A stretch of DNA of 64,000 nt from Nocardioides anomalus (GTDB lineage Bacteria > Actinomycetota > Actinomycetes > Propionibacteriales > Nocardioidaceae), in contig NZ_CP049257.1 in assembly GCF_011046535.1 (NCBI RefSeq), forward strand, positions 2,542,001 through 2,606,000, in the 5' to 3' direction. The number at the start of each line of letters is the position of its first letter. The first letter of the stretch is position 1. Below the pieces are notes generated by a model. It saw nothing but the letters and a program-made list of their open reading frames with translations. It was not told the DNA's origin and searched no databases. Position numbers and translations under genes: made by a program. Shown here in pieces: positions 1 through 8,160 of the stretch.

Positions 1-583
1 TCTGGAGGGCCGCGCGCAGCAGCGCGCCGACGTCGGGGCTGTCGCCGGCCTGGTCGGCCACGGAGTCGACCGCGCGCTCGGCCTCCTTGCCGGGCCAGCC
101 GAGGCCGGTGAGCCCCTGGTGCACCTGGTCGCGCCAGGTCTGCGCAGCGGCGACCGGGCCGCGGGTGCTGGTCGTGCCGAGGGCCGGCCCGAGCCGGTCC
201 TTGAGCTCGAGGATGATCCGCTGGGCCACCTTCTGGCCGATGCCCGGGACCCGGGTGAGCGCCTTGACGTCCTCGGTGCCGACGGCAGTGCGCAGCGCGT
301 CGGGGCTCAGGACCGCCAGCATGGCCTGGGCCAGCTTGGGCCCGACGCCGCTCGCGGTCTGCACGAGCTCGAAGCAGGCCTTCTCGTCCTCGTCGAGGAA
401 GCCGAACAGCGTGAGCGAGTCCTCGCGGACCACCATGCTCGTCGGCAGCGTGGCCACCTGGCCGGTGCGCAGCGTGGCCAGCGTGCCCGGCGTGCACAGC
501 AGCTCGAGGCCGACGCCGCCCACCTCCAGCACGGCCGTGGACAGGGTCACCTGGGCCACCGGGCCCTTGACGAACGCGATCAC
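1..583 (-). CDS. ruvA: Holliday junction branch migration protein RuvA (3' end cut by window edge)
   Basis: RuvA is the tetrameric DNA-binding subunit that holds a Holliday junction open so that RuvB can drive branch migration in recombinational repair. The reverse-strand frame opens with GTG at 583, reads M-I-A-F-V-K-G-P, then an OB-fold, the helix-hairpin-helix motifs G-V-G-P-K and V-P-G-I-G, and the start of the C-terminal RuvB-binding domain. About 194 codons are visible, so only the last few residues are missing. Its GTG overlaps the ruvC stop by 4 nt (GTGA), so translation is coupled to ruvC. ruvB is expected just beyond the left edge. Confidence 0.95.
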   Translation of the reverse strand, partial: MIAFVKGPVAQVTLSTAVLEVGGVGLELLCTPGTLATLRTGQVATLPTSMVVREDSLTLFGFLDEDEKACFELVQTASGVGPKLAQAMLAVLSPDALRTAVGTEDVKALTRVPGIGQKVAQRIILELKDRLGPALGTTSTRGPVAAAQTWRDQVHQGLTGLGWPGKEAERAVDSVADQAGDSPDVGALLRAALQ

Positions 584-1113
584 CGGGTCACTCCTGCCTG
601 CACGCCGGCCTTGGCCGCCGCGGCCTCGATCCTGGACTGGGCGCCGCCGCGCCAGATCTGGGTGATGGCCAGGGCCAGCGCGTCCGCCGCGTCGGCCGGC
701 TTGGGGGTGCTGTCCAGGCGCAGGATGCGGGTGACCATCAGCCCGACCTGCGCCTTGTCGGCGCGTCCGTTGCCGGAGACCGCGGCCTTGACCTCGCTCG
801 GGGTGTGCATGGCGACCCGCAGCCCCCGCCGGGCCGCGCAGACCATCGCGATCCCGCTGGCCTGGGCCGTGCCCATCACCGTGCTCACGTCGGAGCGGGC
901 GAAGACCCGCTCCACCGCCACCACGTCGGGCCGGTGCTCCTCGATCCAGGCCTCGAGCCCGCGCTCGATGCTGACCAGCCGCTCCGGGATGGGCAGGTCC
1001 GCGCTGGTGCGGATCACGCCGACGTCGACCAGCCGCAGCGGCCGCCCGACCTCGCCCTCGACCACCCCGACCCCGCACCGGGTGAGGCCGGGGTCGATGC
1101 CGAGCACGCGCAT
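580..1113 (-). CDS. ruvC: Crossover junction endodeoxyribonuclease RuvC
   Basis: RuvC is the resolvase that makes symmetric cuts in Holliday junctions moved by RuvAB. The protein is 177 aa, normal for the family. It starts M-R-V-L-G-I-D-P-G-L-T-R-C-G, which carries the first catalytic Asp, has an internal E-R-V-F-A-R motif and a C-terminal D-A-A-D-A-L-A-L-A segment with the last catalytic Asp residues. The ATG at 1113 is preferred over an upstream in-frame codon because AGGAGG lies about 6 nt ahead of it and residues start exactly as in the family. A LexA box 38 nt upstream implies SOS induction. Confidence 0.96.
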   Translation of the reverse strand: MRVLGIDPGLTRCGVGVVEGEVGRPLRLVDVGVIRTSADLPIPERLVSIERGLEAWIEEHRPDVVAVERVFARSDVSTVMGTAQASGIAMVCAARRGLRVAMHTPSEVKAAVSGNGRADKAQVGLMVTRILRLDSTPKPADAADALALAITQIWRGGAQSRIEAAAAKAGVQAGVTR

Positions 1114-1150
1114 GGGGCCCTCCTGGGTCGGGGTCCGGCCCGGGTCGGTC

Positions 1151-1164
1151 CGAACAGGTGTTCG
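1151..1164. promoter_or_regulatory. LexA (SOS) box upstream of ruvC
   Basis: The 14-nt perfect palindrome CGAACAGGTGTTCG matches the actinobacterial LexA consensus GAAC-N4-GTTC. The same 14 bases occur upstream of recA at 47742-47755. It lies 38 bp ahead of the ruvC ATG and 33 bp ahead of the divergent hydrolase GTG at 1197, so LexA could affect both genes. Confidence 0.85.
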
Positions 1165-1196
1165 CACGAACGCTAACGCTCTGGTTTGGTGATTGC

Positions 1197-2348
1197 GTGC
1201 AGACCACGCCGATCACGCCGGACCTCGTCCGCGGGGCGCTCGAGCTGGAGCGGACCGAGCGCGGGCTGCTGCCGCACCGCCTCCCGGAGCGCGCCCGGCG
1301 CCAGGCCGGCGGCGACGCCCAGCTGCTGTCCGCGCAGTCCCAGCCCTCGGGCGTGCGCCTGGTCTTCCGCACGACGGCGAGCGTGGTGGAGCTCGACACC
1401 CTGCGCTCGGTCACGACGTACGCCGGGATCCCGGCCCGCCCGGACTGCTTCTACGACCTGCGGGTCGACGGCGAGCTGGTGGCGCAGACGACCCAGCCGT
1501 CCGGCGACGTGGTGGAGGGCGACTTCGCCACCGGCCGGGAGACGCTGACCCGTGGCGAGCCGGGCACGGCACGGTTCGTCGGGCTCCCGGCTCGCGACAA
1601 GCTCGTCGAGCTCTGGCTGCCTTGGAACGAGACCGTGCACCTCATCGCGCTGCGCACCGACGCTCTGGTCTCTCCCGCGCCCGTCACCCGGCGCACCTGG
1701 GTCCACCACGGCAGCTCGATCAGCCAGGGCTCCAACGCCGCGAGCCCGAGCACGACCTGGCCCGCGGTGGCGGCGCGGCGCGCCGACGTGGAGCTGGTGA
1801 ACCTGGGGCTGGCCGGCAGCGCGGTGGTCGACCCGTTCACGGCCCGCGCGATCCGCGACACCCCCGCCGACGCGCTGAGCGTCAAGCTCGGCATCAACGT
1901 GGTCAACCACGACGCGATGCGGCGCCGAGCCTTCGCGCCGGCCGTGCACGGCTTCCTCGACACGATCCGCGACGGCCACCCGGACACCCCGCTGGTCCTG
2001 GTCTCGCCCCTCTTCTGCCCGATCCACGAGGACACTCCTGGCCCGGGCACCTTCGACGTCGAGGCCCTCGGTCAGGGACTGGTGCGCTTCCTCGCGCTCG
2101 GCGACCCGGCCGACGTGGCCACGGGCCGGCTGACCCTGCGGGTGATCCGGGAGGTGCTCGCCGAGGTGGTGGCCCAGCGCGGCGACCCGGCGCTGGCCCA
2201 CCTCGACGGGCTGGAGCTGTACGGCGAGCCCGACCACGAGCGTCTCCCGCTGCCCGACGCGCTGCACCCCTCGCCCGAGGCGCACGAGCTCATCGGCGAG
2301 CGCTTCGCCGCGCTCGCCTTCGGGCCGGGTGGTCCGCTCAGCGGCTGA
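1197..2348 (+). CDS. GDSL/SGNH-family hydrolase
   Basis: This is a predicted cytoplasmic serine esterase or lipase of about 383 aa; the substrate is unknown. The N-terminal 160 residues form a beta-rich accessory domain (D-C-F-Y-D-L-R-V-D-G). The SGNH core follows: block I is H-H-G-S-S-I-S-Q-G near residue 170 with the nucleophile Ser, an L-G-I-N-V segment supplies the block III Asn, and D-A-L-H-P-S-P-E-A-H near residue 355 is the block V Asp/His. The start is uncertain: GTG 1197 clears the LexA box, while an earlier GTG at 1158 would overlap it. No signal peptide is seen. It runs tail to tail with the TetR gene (11-nt overlap). Confidence 0.8.
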   Translation: MQTTPITPDLVRGALELERTERGLLPHRLPERARRQAGGDAQLLSAQSQPSGVRLVFRTTASVVELDTLRSVTTYAGIPARPDCFYDLRVDGELVAQTTQPSGDVVEGDFATGRETLTRGEPGTARFVGLPARDKLVELWLPWNETVHLIALRTDALVSPAPVTRRTWVHHGSSISQGSNAASPSTTWPAVAARRADVELVNLGLAGSAVVDPFTARAIRDTPADALSVKLGINVVNHDAMRRRAFAPAVHGFLDTIRDGHPDTPLVLVSPLFCPIHEDTPGPGTFDVEALGQGLVRFLALGDPADVATGRLTLRVIREVLAEVVAQRGDPALAHLDGLELYGEPDHERLPLPDALHPSPEAHELIGERFAALAFGPGGPLSG

Positions 2349-2958
2349 GGGCCCTCAGCCGGGTGCCGATCGCGGCCTCGGCCCGGTCGTAGGCGGCCAG
2401 GTCGCCGTCGAGCAGCGAGCGCACGTTGGCGGCGTCGAGGTAGGCCGCCAGCTCGTAGGCGAGCTGCGCCCCGTCGCCGTCGACGGCGAGCTCGCCGGTC
2501 TCGCCGGCTTCGACGGCGCTCGCCCCCAGCAGGGCCAGCCACTCGCGGTCCACCTCGGCCAGCGCGTCGCGGACGGCGCCGGGCCGGGCGGCGTACTCGT
2601 GGGTGGCGCGGACGAAGAAGCAGCCGCCGGGGAACGCGCGACCGCGCGAGTAGGCCAGCCAGCCGTCCAGCAGCGCCCGCAACCGGTCCAGCCCCGGGGG
2701 CCGCTCCAGCGCCGGGGTCACGACCGTCTGGCCGAAGATCGCGCGCGCGGCGCGGACGGTCGCCAGCTGGAGCTCCTCCTTGGAGCCGAAGTGCGCGAAC
2801 AGGCCACTCTTGCTGAGCTCGAGCTCCTGGGCCAGGCGACCGATGGTCAGCCCGTCCAGACCCTCGACCGACGCCAGGTCCACGGCCCGCCGCAGCAGCC
2901 GCCGCCTGGTCTCGTCGCCGCGTCGGATTCGACCGTCACGCACTGTGGACTCGATCAC
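2338..2958 (-). CDS. TetR/AcrR-family transcriptional regulator
   Basis: A 206-aa one-component repressor. The N-terminal TetR helix-turn-helix reads T-I-G-R-L-A-Q-E-L-E-L-S-K-S-G-L-F-A-H-F-G-S at about residues 38-60, followed by an alpha-helical ligand-binding domain. The GTG at 2958 is the best start, although a second in-frame GTG lies five codons in. A 14-bp inverted repeat, 12 nt upstream in the gap shared with the divergent GNAT gene, is the likely autoregulatory operator. The ligand cannot be told from sequence. Confidence 0.88.
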   Translation of the reverse strand: MIESTVRDGRIRRGDETRRRLLRRAVDLASVEGLDGLTIGRLAQELELSKSGLFAHFGSKEELQLATVRAARAIFGQTVVTPALERPPGLDRLRALLDGWLAYSRGRAFPGGCFFVRATHEYAARPGAVRDALAEVDREWLALLGASAVEAGETGELAVDGDGAQLAYELAAYLDAANVRSLLDGDLAAYDRAEAAIGTRLRALSR

Positions 2959-2969
2959 GAGACAAATAG

Positions 2970-2983
2970 TACGATCGTTCGTA
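2970..2983. promoter_or_regulatory. Inverted repeat, probable TetR operator
   Basis: TACGA-TCGT-TCGTA is a perfect 5-bp inverted repeat with a 4-bp spacer, between the divergent TetR and GNAT genes. Such sites are typical for TetR dimers. The assignment rests on position and symmetry only. Confidence 0.6.
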
Positions 2984-3480
2984 TAACTACGCCAGCCGAC
3001 CTCCGCCTGCGCCCCGGCGGCCCCGCCGACCGGGTCCGGCTGGCCGGGCTGCTCAGCGGGCTGAGCGCGGAGTCGGCGTACGCACGGTTCCAGACGGGGG
3101 TGGCCAGCCCACCCTCGCGCCGGGTCCTGGACGCGCTGCTCGTGGAGCCGCCCCGGGGCCGGGCCCTGCTGGCCTTCGCCGGGAGCGAGCTGGCCGGGCA
3201 CGGGCTCTGGGCCCGACTCGACGCCACGACCGCCGAACTGGCTCTCGTGGTGGCCGACCGGTTCCACCGGCTGGGGGTGGGCACCGCGCTGGCCCGGGCG
3301 CTGACCGAGGACCTGCTGGCCCACGGCGTCACCGACGTCGAGGTGTTCGCGACGACCAGCAACCGCGCGGTCGCGCGGATGGTCTCGGCGGCGGCGCCGG
3401 ACGCCCTGCGCGACCTGGACGGCCCGACGTCGACCTGGACCTTCGCGGCCCGCTCGGCCGCGGTGCCGCGGACCGCCTGA
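2977..3480 (+). CDS. GNAT-family N-acetyltransferase, start codon unresolved
   Basis: The frame encodes a single compact acetyltransferase domain of about 160 residues. It contains the strand L-R-L-R-P-G-G-P-A-D, the helix S-A-E-S-A-Y-A-R-F, the acetyl-CoA-binding stretch around R-F-H-R-L-G-V-G-T-A-L-A, and a terminal S-N-R-A-V-A-R-M helix. The substrate is unknown. No ATG, GTG or TTG exists in frame between the divergent tetR start and conserved residue L-R-L-R-P, so the true start is either non-canonical or the N-terminus is damaged; the left coordinate here is approximate. It is probably controlled by the adjacent TetR protein. Confidence 0.7.
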   Translation, partial: VRITTPADLRLRPGGPADRVRLAGLLSGLSAESAYARFQTGVASPPSRRVLDALLVEPPRGRALLAFAGSELAGHGLWARLDATTAELALVVADRFHRLGVGTALARALTEDLLAHGVTDVEVFATTSNRAVARMVSAAAPDALRDLDGPTSTWTFAARSAAVPRTA

Positions 3481-3481
3481 C

Positions 3482-4249
<768 letters not shown>

Positions 4250-4262
4250 GGCTACCTCTTCC

Positions 4263-4898
4263 CTACGACTGCGTCTGCTGGGCGACCAGGTCCACGAACA
4301 TGCGGTGGATCCCGGAGCCGCCACCCACTTCGGGGTGGAACGACGTCGCCATCAGCGGGCCCTGACGGACCATCACGATCCTACCCGCGGCCGGCCCCGT
4401 CGTGACGGTGGCGAGCACCTCGACCCCCGGACCCGTCGACTCGACCCAGGGCGCACGGATGAAGACGGCGTGCACCGGCGCGTCGAGCCCGGTGACGTCG
4501 ACGTCCTCCTCGAAGGAGTCGACCTGGCGGCCGAAGGCGTTGCGCCGCACCGTCACGTCGAGCCCGCCGAGGGTCTCCTGGCCGGGCGCCCCGTCCAGGA
4601 CCCGGTCGGCCAGCAGGATCATCCCGGCGCACGTGCCGAGGACCGGCAGCCCGTCAGCGATCCGCGCGCGCAGCGGCTCGAGCAGCCCGAAGGTCCGGGC
4701 CAGCCGGACGATCGTCGTGGACTCCCCGCCGGGCAGCACCAGCCCGACCACGCTCGCCAGCTCGGTCTCCCGGCGCACGGTGCGCGCAGCCACACCCAGC
4801 GAGCTCAGGGCCGCGACGTGCTCGCGGACGTCGCCCTGCAGGGCGAGCACCCCGATGGGGAGCGCCCCGCCGGTCGGGGTGGTCGGGACGGGCGGCAC
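4263..4898 (-). CDS. pdxT: Pyridoxal 5'-phosphate synthase glutaminase subunit PdxT
   Basis: PdxT hydrolyses glutamine and channels ammonia to PdxS, which builds PLP from ribose 5-phosphate and glyceraldehyde 3-phosphate. This 211-aa class I glutaminase has the start [13 protein letters not shown], the P-G-G-E-S-T-T signature, the nucleophile Cys in G-T-C-A-G-M, and the His/Glu pair in S-F-H-P-E-V. GTG 4898 is the only start near the conserved N-terminus and gives about 13 extra residues. Its partner pdxS is unusually 3.3 kb away, separated by a secretion cassette; pdxT seems to have its own promoter. Confidence 0.95.
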   Translation of the reverse strand: MPPVPTTPTGGALPIGVLALQGDVREHVAALSSLGVAARTVRRETELASVVGLVLPGGESTTIVRLARTFGLLEPLRARIADGLPVLGTCAGMILLADRVLDGAPGQETLGGLDVTVRRNAFGRQVDSFEEDVDVTGLDAPVHAVFIRAPWVESTGPGVEVLATVTTGPAAGRIVMVRQGPLMATSFHPEVGGGSGIHRMFVDLVAQQTQS

Positions 4899-4905
4899 GC
4901 GGCCC

Positions 4906-4911
4906 AGCGTA
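4906..4911 (-). promoter_or_regulatory. Possible -10 element for a leaderless pdxT mRNA
   Basis: Read on the minus strand, TACGCT (TANNNT type) lies 7 nt ahead of the pdxT GTG. That spacing would put the transcription start at the start codon. No Shine-Dalgarno sequence is visible. This is a short motif, so the evidence is positional only. Confidence 0.4.
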
Positions 4912-5087
4912 GGAGCGCGCGGCCTCGTCGTCGGACCCGGGCTCGTCGGGCTCCGGGCGCGCGACGGCGGCCCGCACGGCGAGGGCCGCGGCCACCGCCA
5001 CGAGCAGGAAGACCGGAGCGAGCTCGAGGTGCGCTCCGGGCACCAGCCAGCCGTCCACCGCCCACCTCCCCGTGGTCTGCGTCGGAC

Positions 5088-6014
5088 TCACCCGACGCGA
5101 CCATGAGACACCGCGCGCCGCCCGCGGGTGCGGCGAACGCGAGGCGGTTCCACCGAACGTCGGCCGGGGTCTGGCCGCTCGGTCACCGCACCGTCCGTCC
5201 GGGCCAGGGGACCCTGGGGTCGCCGGCGCAGCGCGAGGACGGTCCGCCCCAGCGCGGGCAGGAAGCACAGGGTGACCAGGCCGACCCAGAACCACCGCGG
5301 CACGTCCGGCTCGAGCCGCACCGAGAGCCGTCGGTCCTCGGCCCGGCGTGCCACCACCGAGCCGGCCTGCCCGGGGCGCAGCACGACCGAGTCGTCGCCC
5401 GGCGCGACCAGGCGGACGGGCAGCAGCCCGGTCCCGACGTACGTCGCCCGGGCACCGCCCGGCACCTGCACGAACGCGAGCTGCTCGGCGTCGGTCAGCG
5501 GTCGGAAGACCACGACGGCGACGGCGAGCGTGGCCGCGGCGCCGACCAGCACGACCGAGGCGGTCTGGCGCCGCCACAGCAGGGCGACGCCCCAGGTCAG
5601 CACGCCGCCCAGGATGAGGATCGGCGCGGCCTCCACGGCGCGCCCGGCCCCCGGCCACAGCCACTGCACCCGCCCGATCACGTTGCCCGCCGGGATCGTC
5701 CACGTGTCCGGGCCGCTCAGGTCCCCGGCGGTGGAGAACGTGCCGTCGGCGTGCACCGCGGTGATGCGGTGGGTGTAGACGTCCTGGCGACCGGGCGGGC
5801 GGAAGGAGACGACCTGCCCGGACCGCAGCGCTTCCGGGTCGACCGGCCGGACCCAGACCAGCGTGCCCACCGGAGCGGTGGTGCCCATGGACGGCGTCTC
5901 GACCCGCTCCCAGTGCCCGCCCGACCAGCGGAACCACGCGCAGTAGGCGAAGGCGGCGAGCACCACGGCCAGCACCGCCACCTCGAGCGCGCGGACCACC
6001 AGGCGGCCGCTCAC
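5088..6014 (-). CDS. SipW-like (S26B) signal peptidase with extra membrane and C-terminal region
   Basis: A membrane signal peptidase that would remove signal peptides from the two exported proteins encoded just upstream. After an N-terminal membrane segment (about residues 8-27) comes the catalytic Ser in E-T-P-S-M-G-T-T, then Y-T-H-R-I with a His where bacterial type I peptidases have Lys. This Ser-His pattern marks the ER-type/SipW branch. G-D-L-S-G-P-D-T-W and N-V-I-G-R-V are further SipW-like blocks. At 308 aa it is long: three more hydrophobic segments (about 130-147, 152-170 and 241-262) and a basic tail follow. GTG 6014 overlaps the preceding stop (GTGA). Confidence 0.82.
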   Translation of the reverse strand: MSGRLVVRALEVAVLAVVLAAFAYCAWFRWSGGHWERVETPSMGTTAPVGTLVWVRPVDPEALRSGQVVSFRPPGRQDVYTHRITAVHADGTFSTAGDLSGPDTWTIPAGNVIGRVQWLWPGAGRAVEAAPILILGGVLTWGVALLWRRQTASVVLVGAAATLAVAVVVFRPLTDAEQLAFVQVPGGARATYVGTGLLPVRLVAPGDDSVVLRPGQAGSVVARRAEDRRLSVRLEPDVPRWFWVGLVTLCFLPALGRTVLALRRRPQGPLARTDGAVTERPDPGRRSVEPPRVRRTRGRRAVSHGRVG

Positions 6015-7354
6015 GCGAGCACCACCGCGTCGGAGGACTGCCACTGGAAGGTCAGCACCCAGCTGGTCGTGCCGACCCGCAGGGTGTCGGTGAGGGGGAC
6101 GTGGAGGCGCAGGCCCGAGACGTAGGCGTTGTACGACGACCCGCGGGTGATCGTCAGCGAGCCGACCTGCGTGACGCCCGGGCCGGGCGCGGCACTCACC
6201 GTCCGGGCCGTCCCGTCGGCGAAGGCCGACAGCGCGGCCGGTCCCGTGACCGTGGCGGTCGGGCTGGTGAAGGTCCAGGCGACGTTGAGCATCGTGCACG
6301 GCGAGGTGGTGCCGATGACCGGCTGCGCGCCGGTGAAGGTCGTGGTGCCGGTGTCGCCCAGCAGCCAGTGGTCGGTGGCGGTGCCGGCCCAGGTGGTGAA
6401 CGCCGCCTGGGAGAGGCGGTCGGCGCCGGTCTGCGACTGCGGCGCGTTGTCGTTGAAGACCACGGCGTTGCTGAGCGACCCGGTGAAGGTGGCGTTGCTG
6501 CCGCCGGTCAGCGCCGTCGAACCCGAGCCGAGTCGCCAGTAGCCGGTGGTCGTGGTGTACGGGATCAGACCGAGGCTCTGGTCGACCGCCGCACCGTCGA
6601 CGTAGAGGGTCGTGTTGCCGAGCAGGCCGAGCAGGGTCCCGGTCATCGTCGCGTAGGCGAAGTGCCACGAGCCGTTGGCGTACGACGCAGCGCTCGTGAC
6701 CCGACCGGTCCCGAGGGAGTTGAAGGCGAAGCCGACCGTGCCGTTGGCGTTGAGGTAGAGCGTCCGGTCGGCGGTGCCCGTGGCCCCGGCCGGGTTGGCG
6801 CTCTGCGAGAGCAGGGGGCCGGACTGCCCCGCGGACGCGCGGAACCAGACGCCCAGGCCGTAGCGCACGCCGATGGTGACGGCGCGCGACTGCTGGCTCA
6901 CCGCAGCGGCGTACCCCGTCCCGTCCAGCCCGACGGCGTTGGTCGTGCCGAACGGGTCGGCTTGTCGGAAGCTGGTGCCGTAGCGCGGCAGCATCACGTT
7001 GCCGGCGCTGGCCCGGTTGTCCATCCTCACCGTGGCGCAGGAGGCCGCGCTGACGGACCGGGTGAGCTGGCTCGCCGGCACGGTGCCGGTGTTGGTCAGG
7101 GCGTCGGTGCCGGTGACGCCGCCCGCCGTGGCCGCCCCTGCTGGCGCGGGCGTGCCGCTGCAGGCGACGGTGCTGGTCGTGGTGAGGCTGGCCGAGCACG
7201 TGCCGGCACTGTGCGTGGCCGCCAGGGCCGCCGTCGCGCTGCTGTTGGGCTGGTTGGCCACGCGGGCGGTGCTCCACGCACCCTGGGTGGGCGCCGTCGC
7301 CCCCCAGACCACCAGCAGCAGGGACGCGACGGCGACCCCGACGAGCCGCTTCAC
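6011..7354 (-). CDS. Exported LamG/concanavalin-like protein, putative SipW-type substrate
   Basis: A 447-aa secreted protein. It has a short basic N-terminus, a hydrophobic core (L-V-G-V-A-V-A-S-L-L-L-V-V-W) and then T-Q-G-A-W-S-T-A-R-V, resembling the hydrophobic-plus-polar junction of SipW-dependent preproteins. Residues about 150-330 look like a LamG/concanavalin-type jelly roll (L-Y-L-N-A-N-G-T-V-G-F-A-F, L-Y-V-D-G-A-A-V-D). It is rich in Ser, Thr, Ala and Gly. GTG 7354 starts 2 nt after the preceding stop and its own stop overlaps the peptidase start. A surface or matrix role is likely; the ligand is unknown. Confidence 0.7.
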   Translation of the reverse strand: MKRLVGVAVASLLLVVWGATAPTQGAWSTARVANQPNSSATAALAATHSAGTCSASLTTTSTVACSGTPAPAGAATAGGVTGTDALTNTGTVPASQLTRSVSAASCATVRMDNRASAGNVMLPRYGTSFRQADPFGTTNAVGLDGTGYAAAVSQQSRAVTIGVRYGLGVWFRASAGQSGPLLSQSANPAGATGTADRTLYLNANGTVGFAFNSLGTGRVTSAASYANGSWHFAYATMTGTLLGLLGNTTLYVDGAAVDQSLGLIPYTTTTGYWRLGSGSTALTGGSNATFTGSLSNAVVFNDNAPQSQTGADRLSQAAFTTWAGTATDHWLLGDTGTTTFTGAQPVIGTTSPCTMLNVAWTFTSPTATVTGPAALSAFADGTARTVSAAPGPGVTQVGSLTITRGSSYNAYVSGLRLHVPLTDTLRVGTTSWVLTFQWQSSDAVVLA

Positions 7355-7356
7355 CG

Positions 7357-8022
7357 TCAGGCGTTCAGGACCCAGAAGAGCGCCTGGCTGACCGTGATGG
7401 CGCTGCTGCTCGGGTTCGCGGTCGAGCTGAGCGCCAGGGTGAACCGGCAGGTCCACGACGCGTTCACCGCCAGAGTGGCGGTGTGGGTCAACGTGGCCGG
7501 CATGGCGCCGGGAGCGCCCGCGGCGTAGACGAGGTCGGTCCAGGCCGCGCCGGCGCCGTACGTCGCGCCGTCCTTGCAGCTGACCGCGACCGTGAGGTCA
7601 CCGTTGGTGCACAGGTTGTTGATCGCCGGCGGACCGGGCGACGTCGCCGGGGTCTGCGAGCAGCTCTGGGGCTGGAGCACGAACGACGACGCTGCCCCGG
7701 TGCCGACGTTGGTGAAGGTCACGTCGACCGTGGTCGCCGTGCCACCGGGCGTCAGGGGCGTGGCCGTGCCGCCGTACTTGTTGATGGCCGCGCAGGTCGA
7801 GGTGTTGTTCGCGTTGGTGTTGCTGTAGCAGGTGTTGGCGCCGCCGGTCTCCTTGAGGATGACGGCGTTGGCCGTGGAGACCGTGTTGTTGGTGTTCTGG
7901 ATGATCGCCGAGGTCCACGCCGAGAGGGTGCCGTTCACGCCCAGCACGAGCACGACAGCGGCCAGGGCGCTGGCGCCCCAGGCGAAGAGGATGAAGCGGC
8001 GACGCTTCGGGGCAGGGGACAT
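7357..8022 (-). CDS. TasA/camelysin-like exported protein with SipW-dependent-type signal
   Basis: A 221-aa exported protein. The N-terminus has the basic stretch K-R-R-R-F, a hydrophobic core A-S-A-L-A-A-V-V-L-V-L-G-V and then N-G-T-L-S-A-W-T-S, followed by the Asn/Thr-rich segment I-I-Q-N-T-N-N-T. This layout matches SipW-dependent preproteins such as TasA and camelysin. The mature part is Thr/Asn-rich with several Cys and a Ser/Thr-rich beta character. ATG 8022 has GGAG upstream. It is the first gene of the three-gene cassette that ends with its presumed peptidase. Function by homology is weak; the signal type is the main evidence. Confidence 0.7.
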   Translation of the reverse strand: MSPAPKRRRFILFAWGASALAAVVLVLGVNGTLSAWTSAIIQNTNNTVSTANAVILKETGGANTCYSNTNANNTSTCAAINKYGGTATPLTPGGTATTVDVTFTNVGTGAASSFVLQPQSCSQTPATSPGPPAINNLCTNGDLTVAVSCKDGATYGAGAAWTDLVYAAGAPGAMPATLTHTATLAVNASWTCRFTLALSSTANPSSSAITVSQALFWVLNA

Positions 8023-8125
8023 GAGGGACTCCAACCGGGTCTGTGGACGACATACCCCCCACGGCATGACTACCCGGTGCGCCGGGGGCCTGACACGGCC
8101 TCCGCACGACAACCACCCGGTCGGA

Positions 8126-8142
8126 CCAGCCCGACGGGCTGG
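8126..8142 (-). terminator. Hairpin downstream of pdxS
   Basis: CCAGCC-CGTCG-GGCTGG, read on the minus strand, forms a 6-bp GC stem with a 5-nt loop 19 nt after the pdxS stop. No U-tract follows, so this is at best a weak terminator separating pdxS from the exported-protein cassette. Confidence 0.35.
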
Positions 8143-8160
8143 CTCTGTCGACCGACCCTG

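Noticed and set aside
4899..5058. A minus-strand frame with a membrane-like segment ([14 protein letters not shown]) between the signal peptidase and pdxT
   Set aside because: The frame has no stop before pdxT and would run about 245 nt into it in another frame. No family was recognised. It may be a decayed or extended small gene, but there is too little support.
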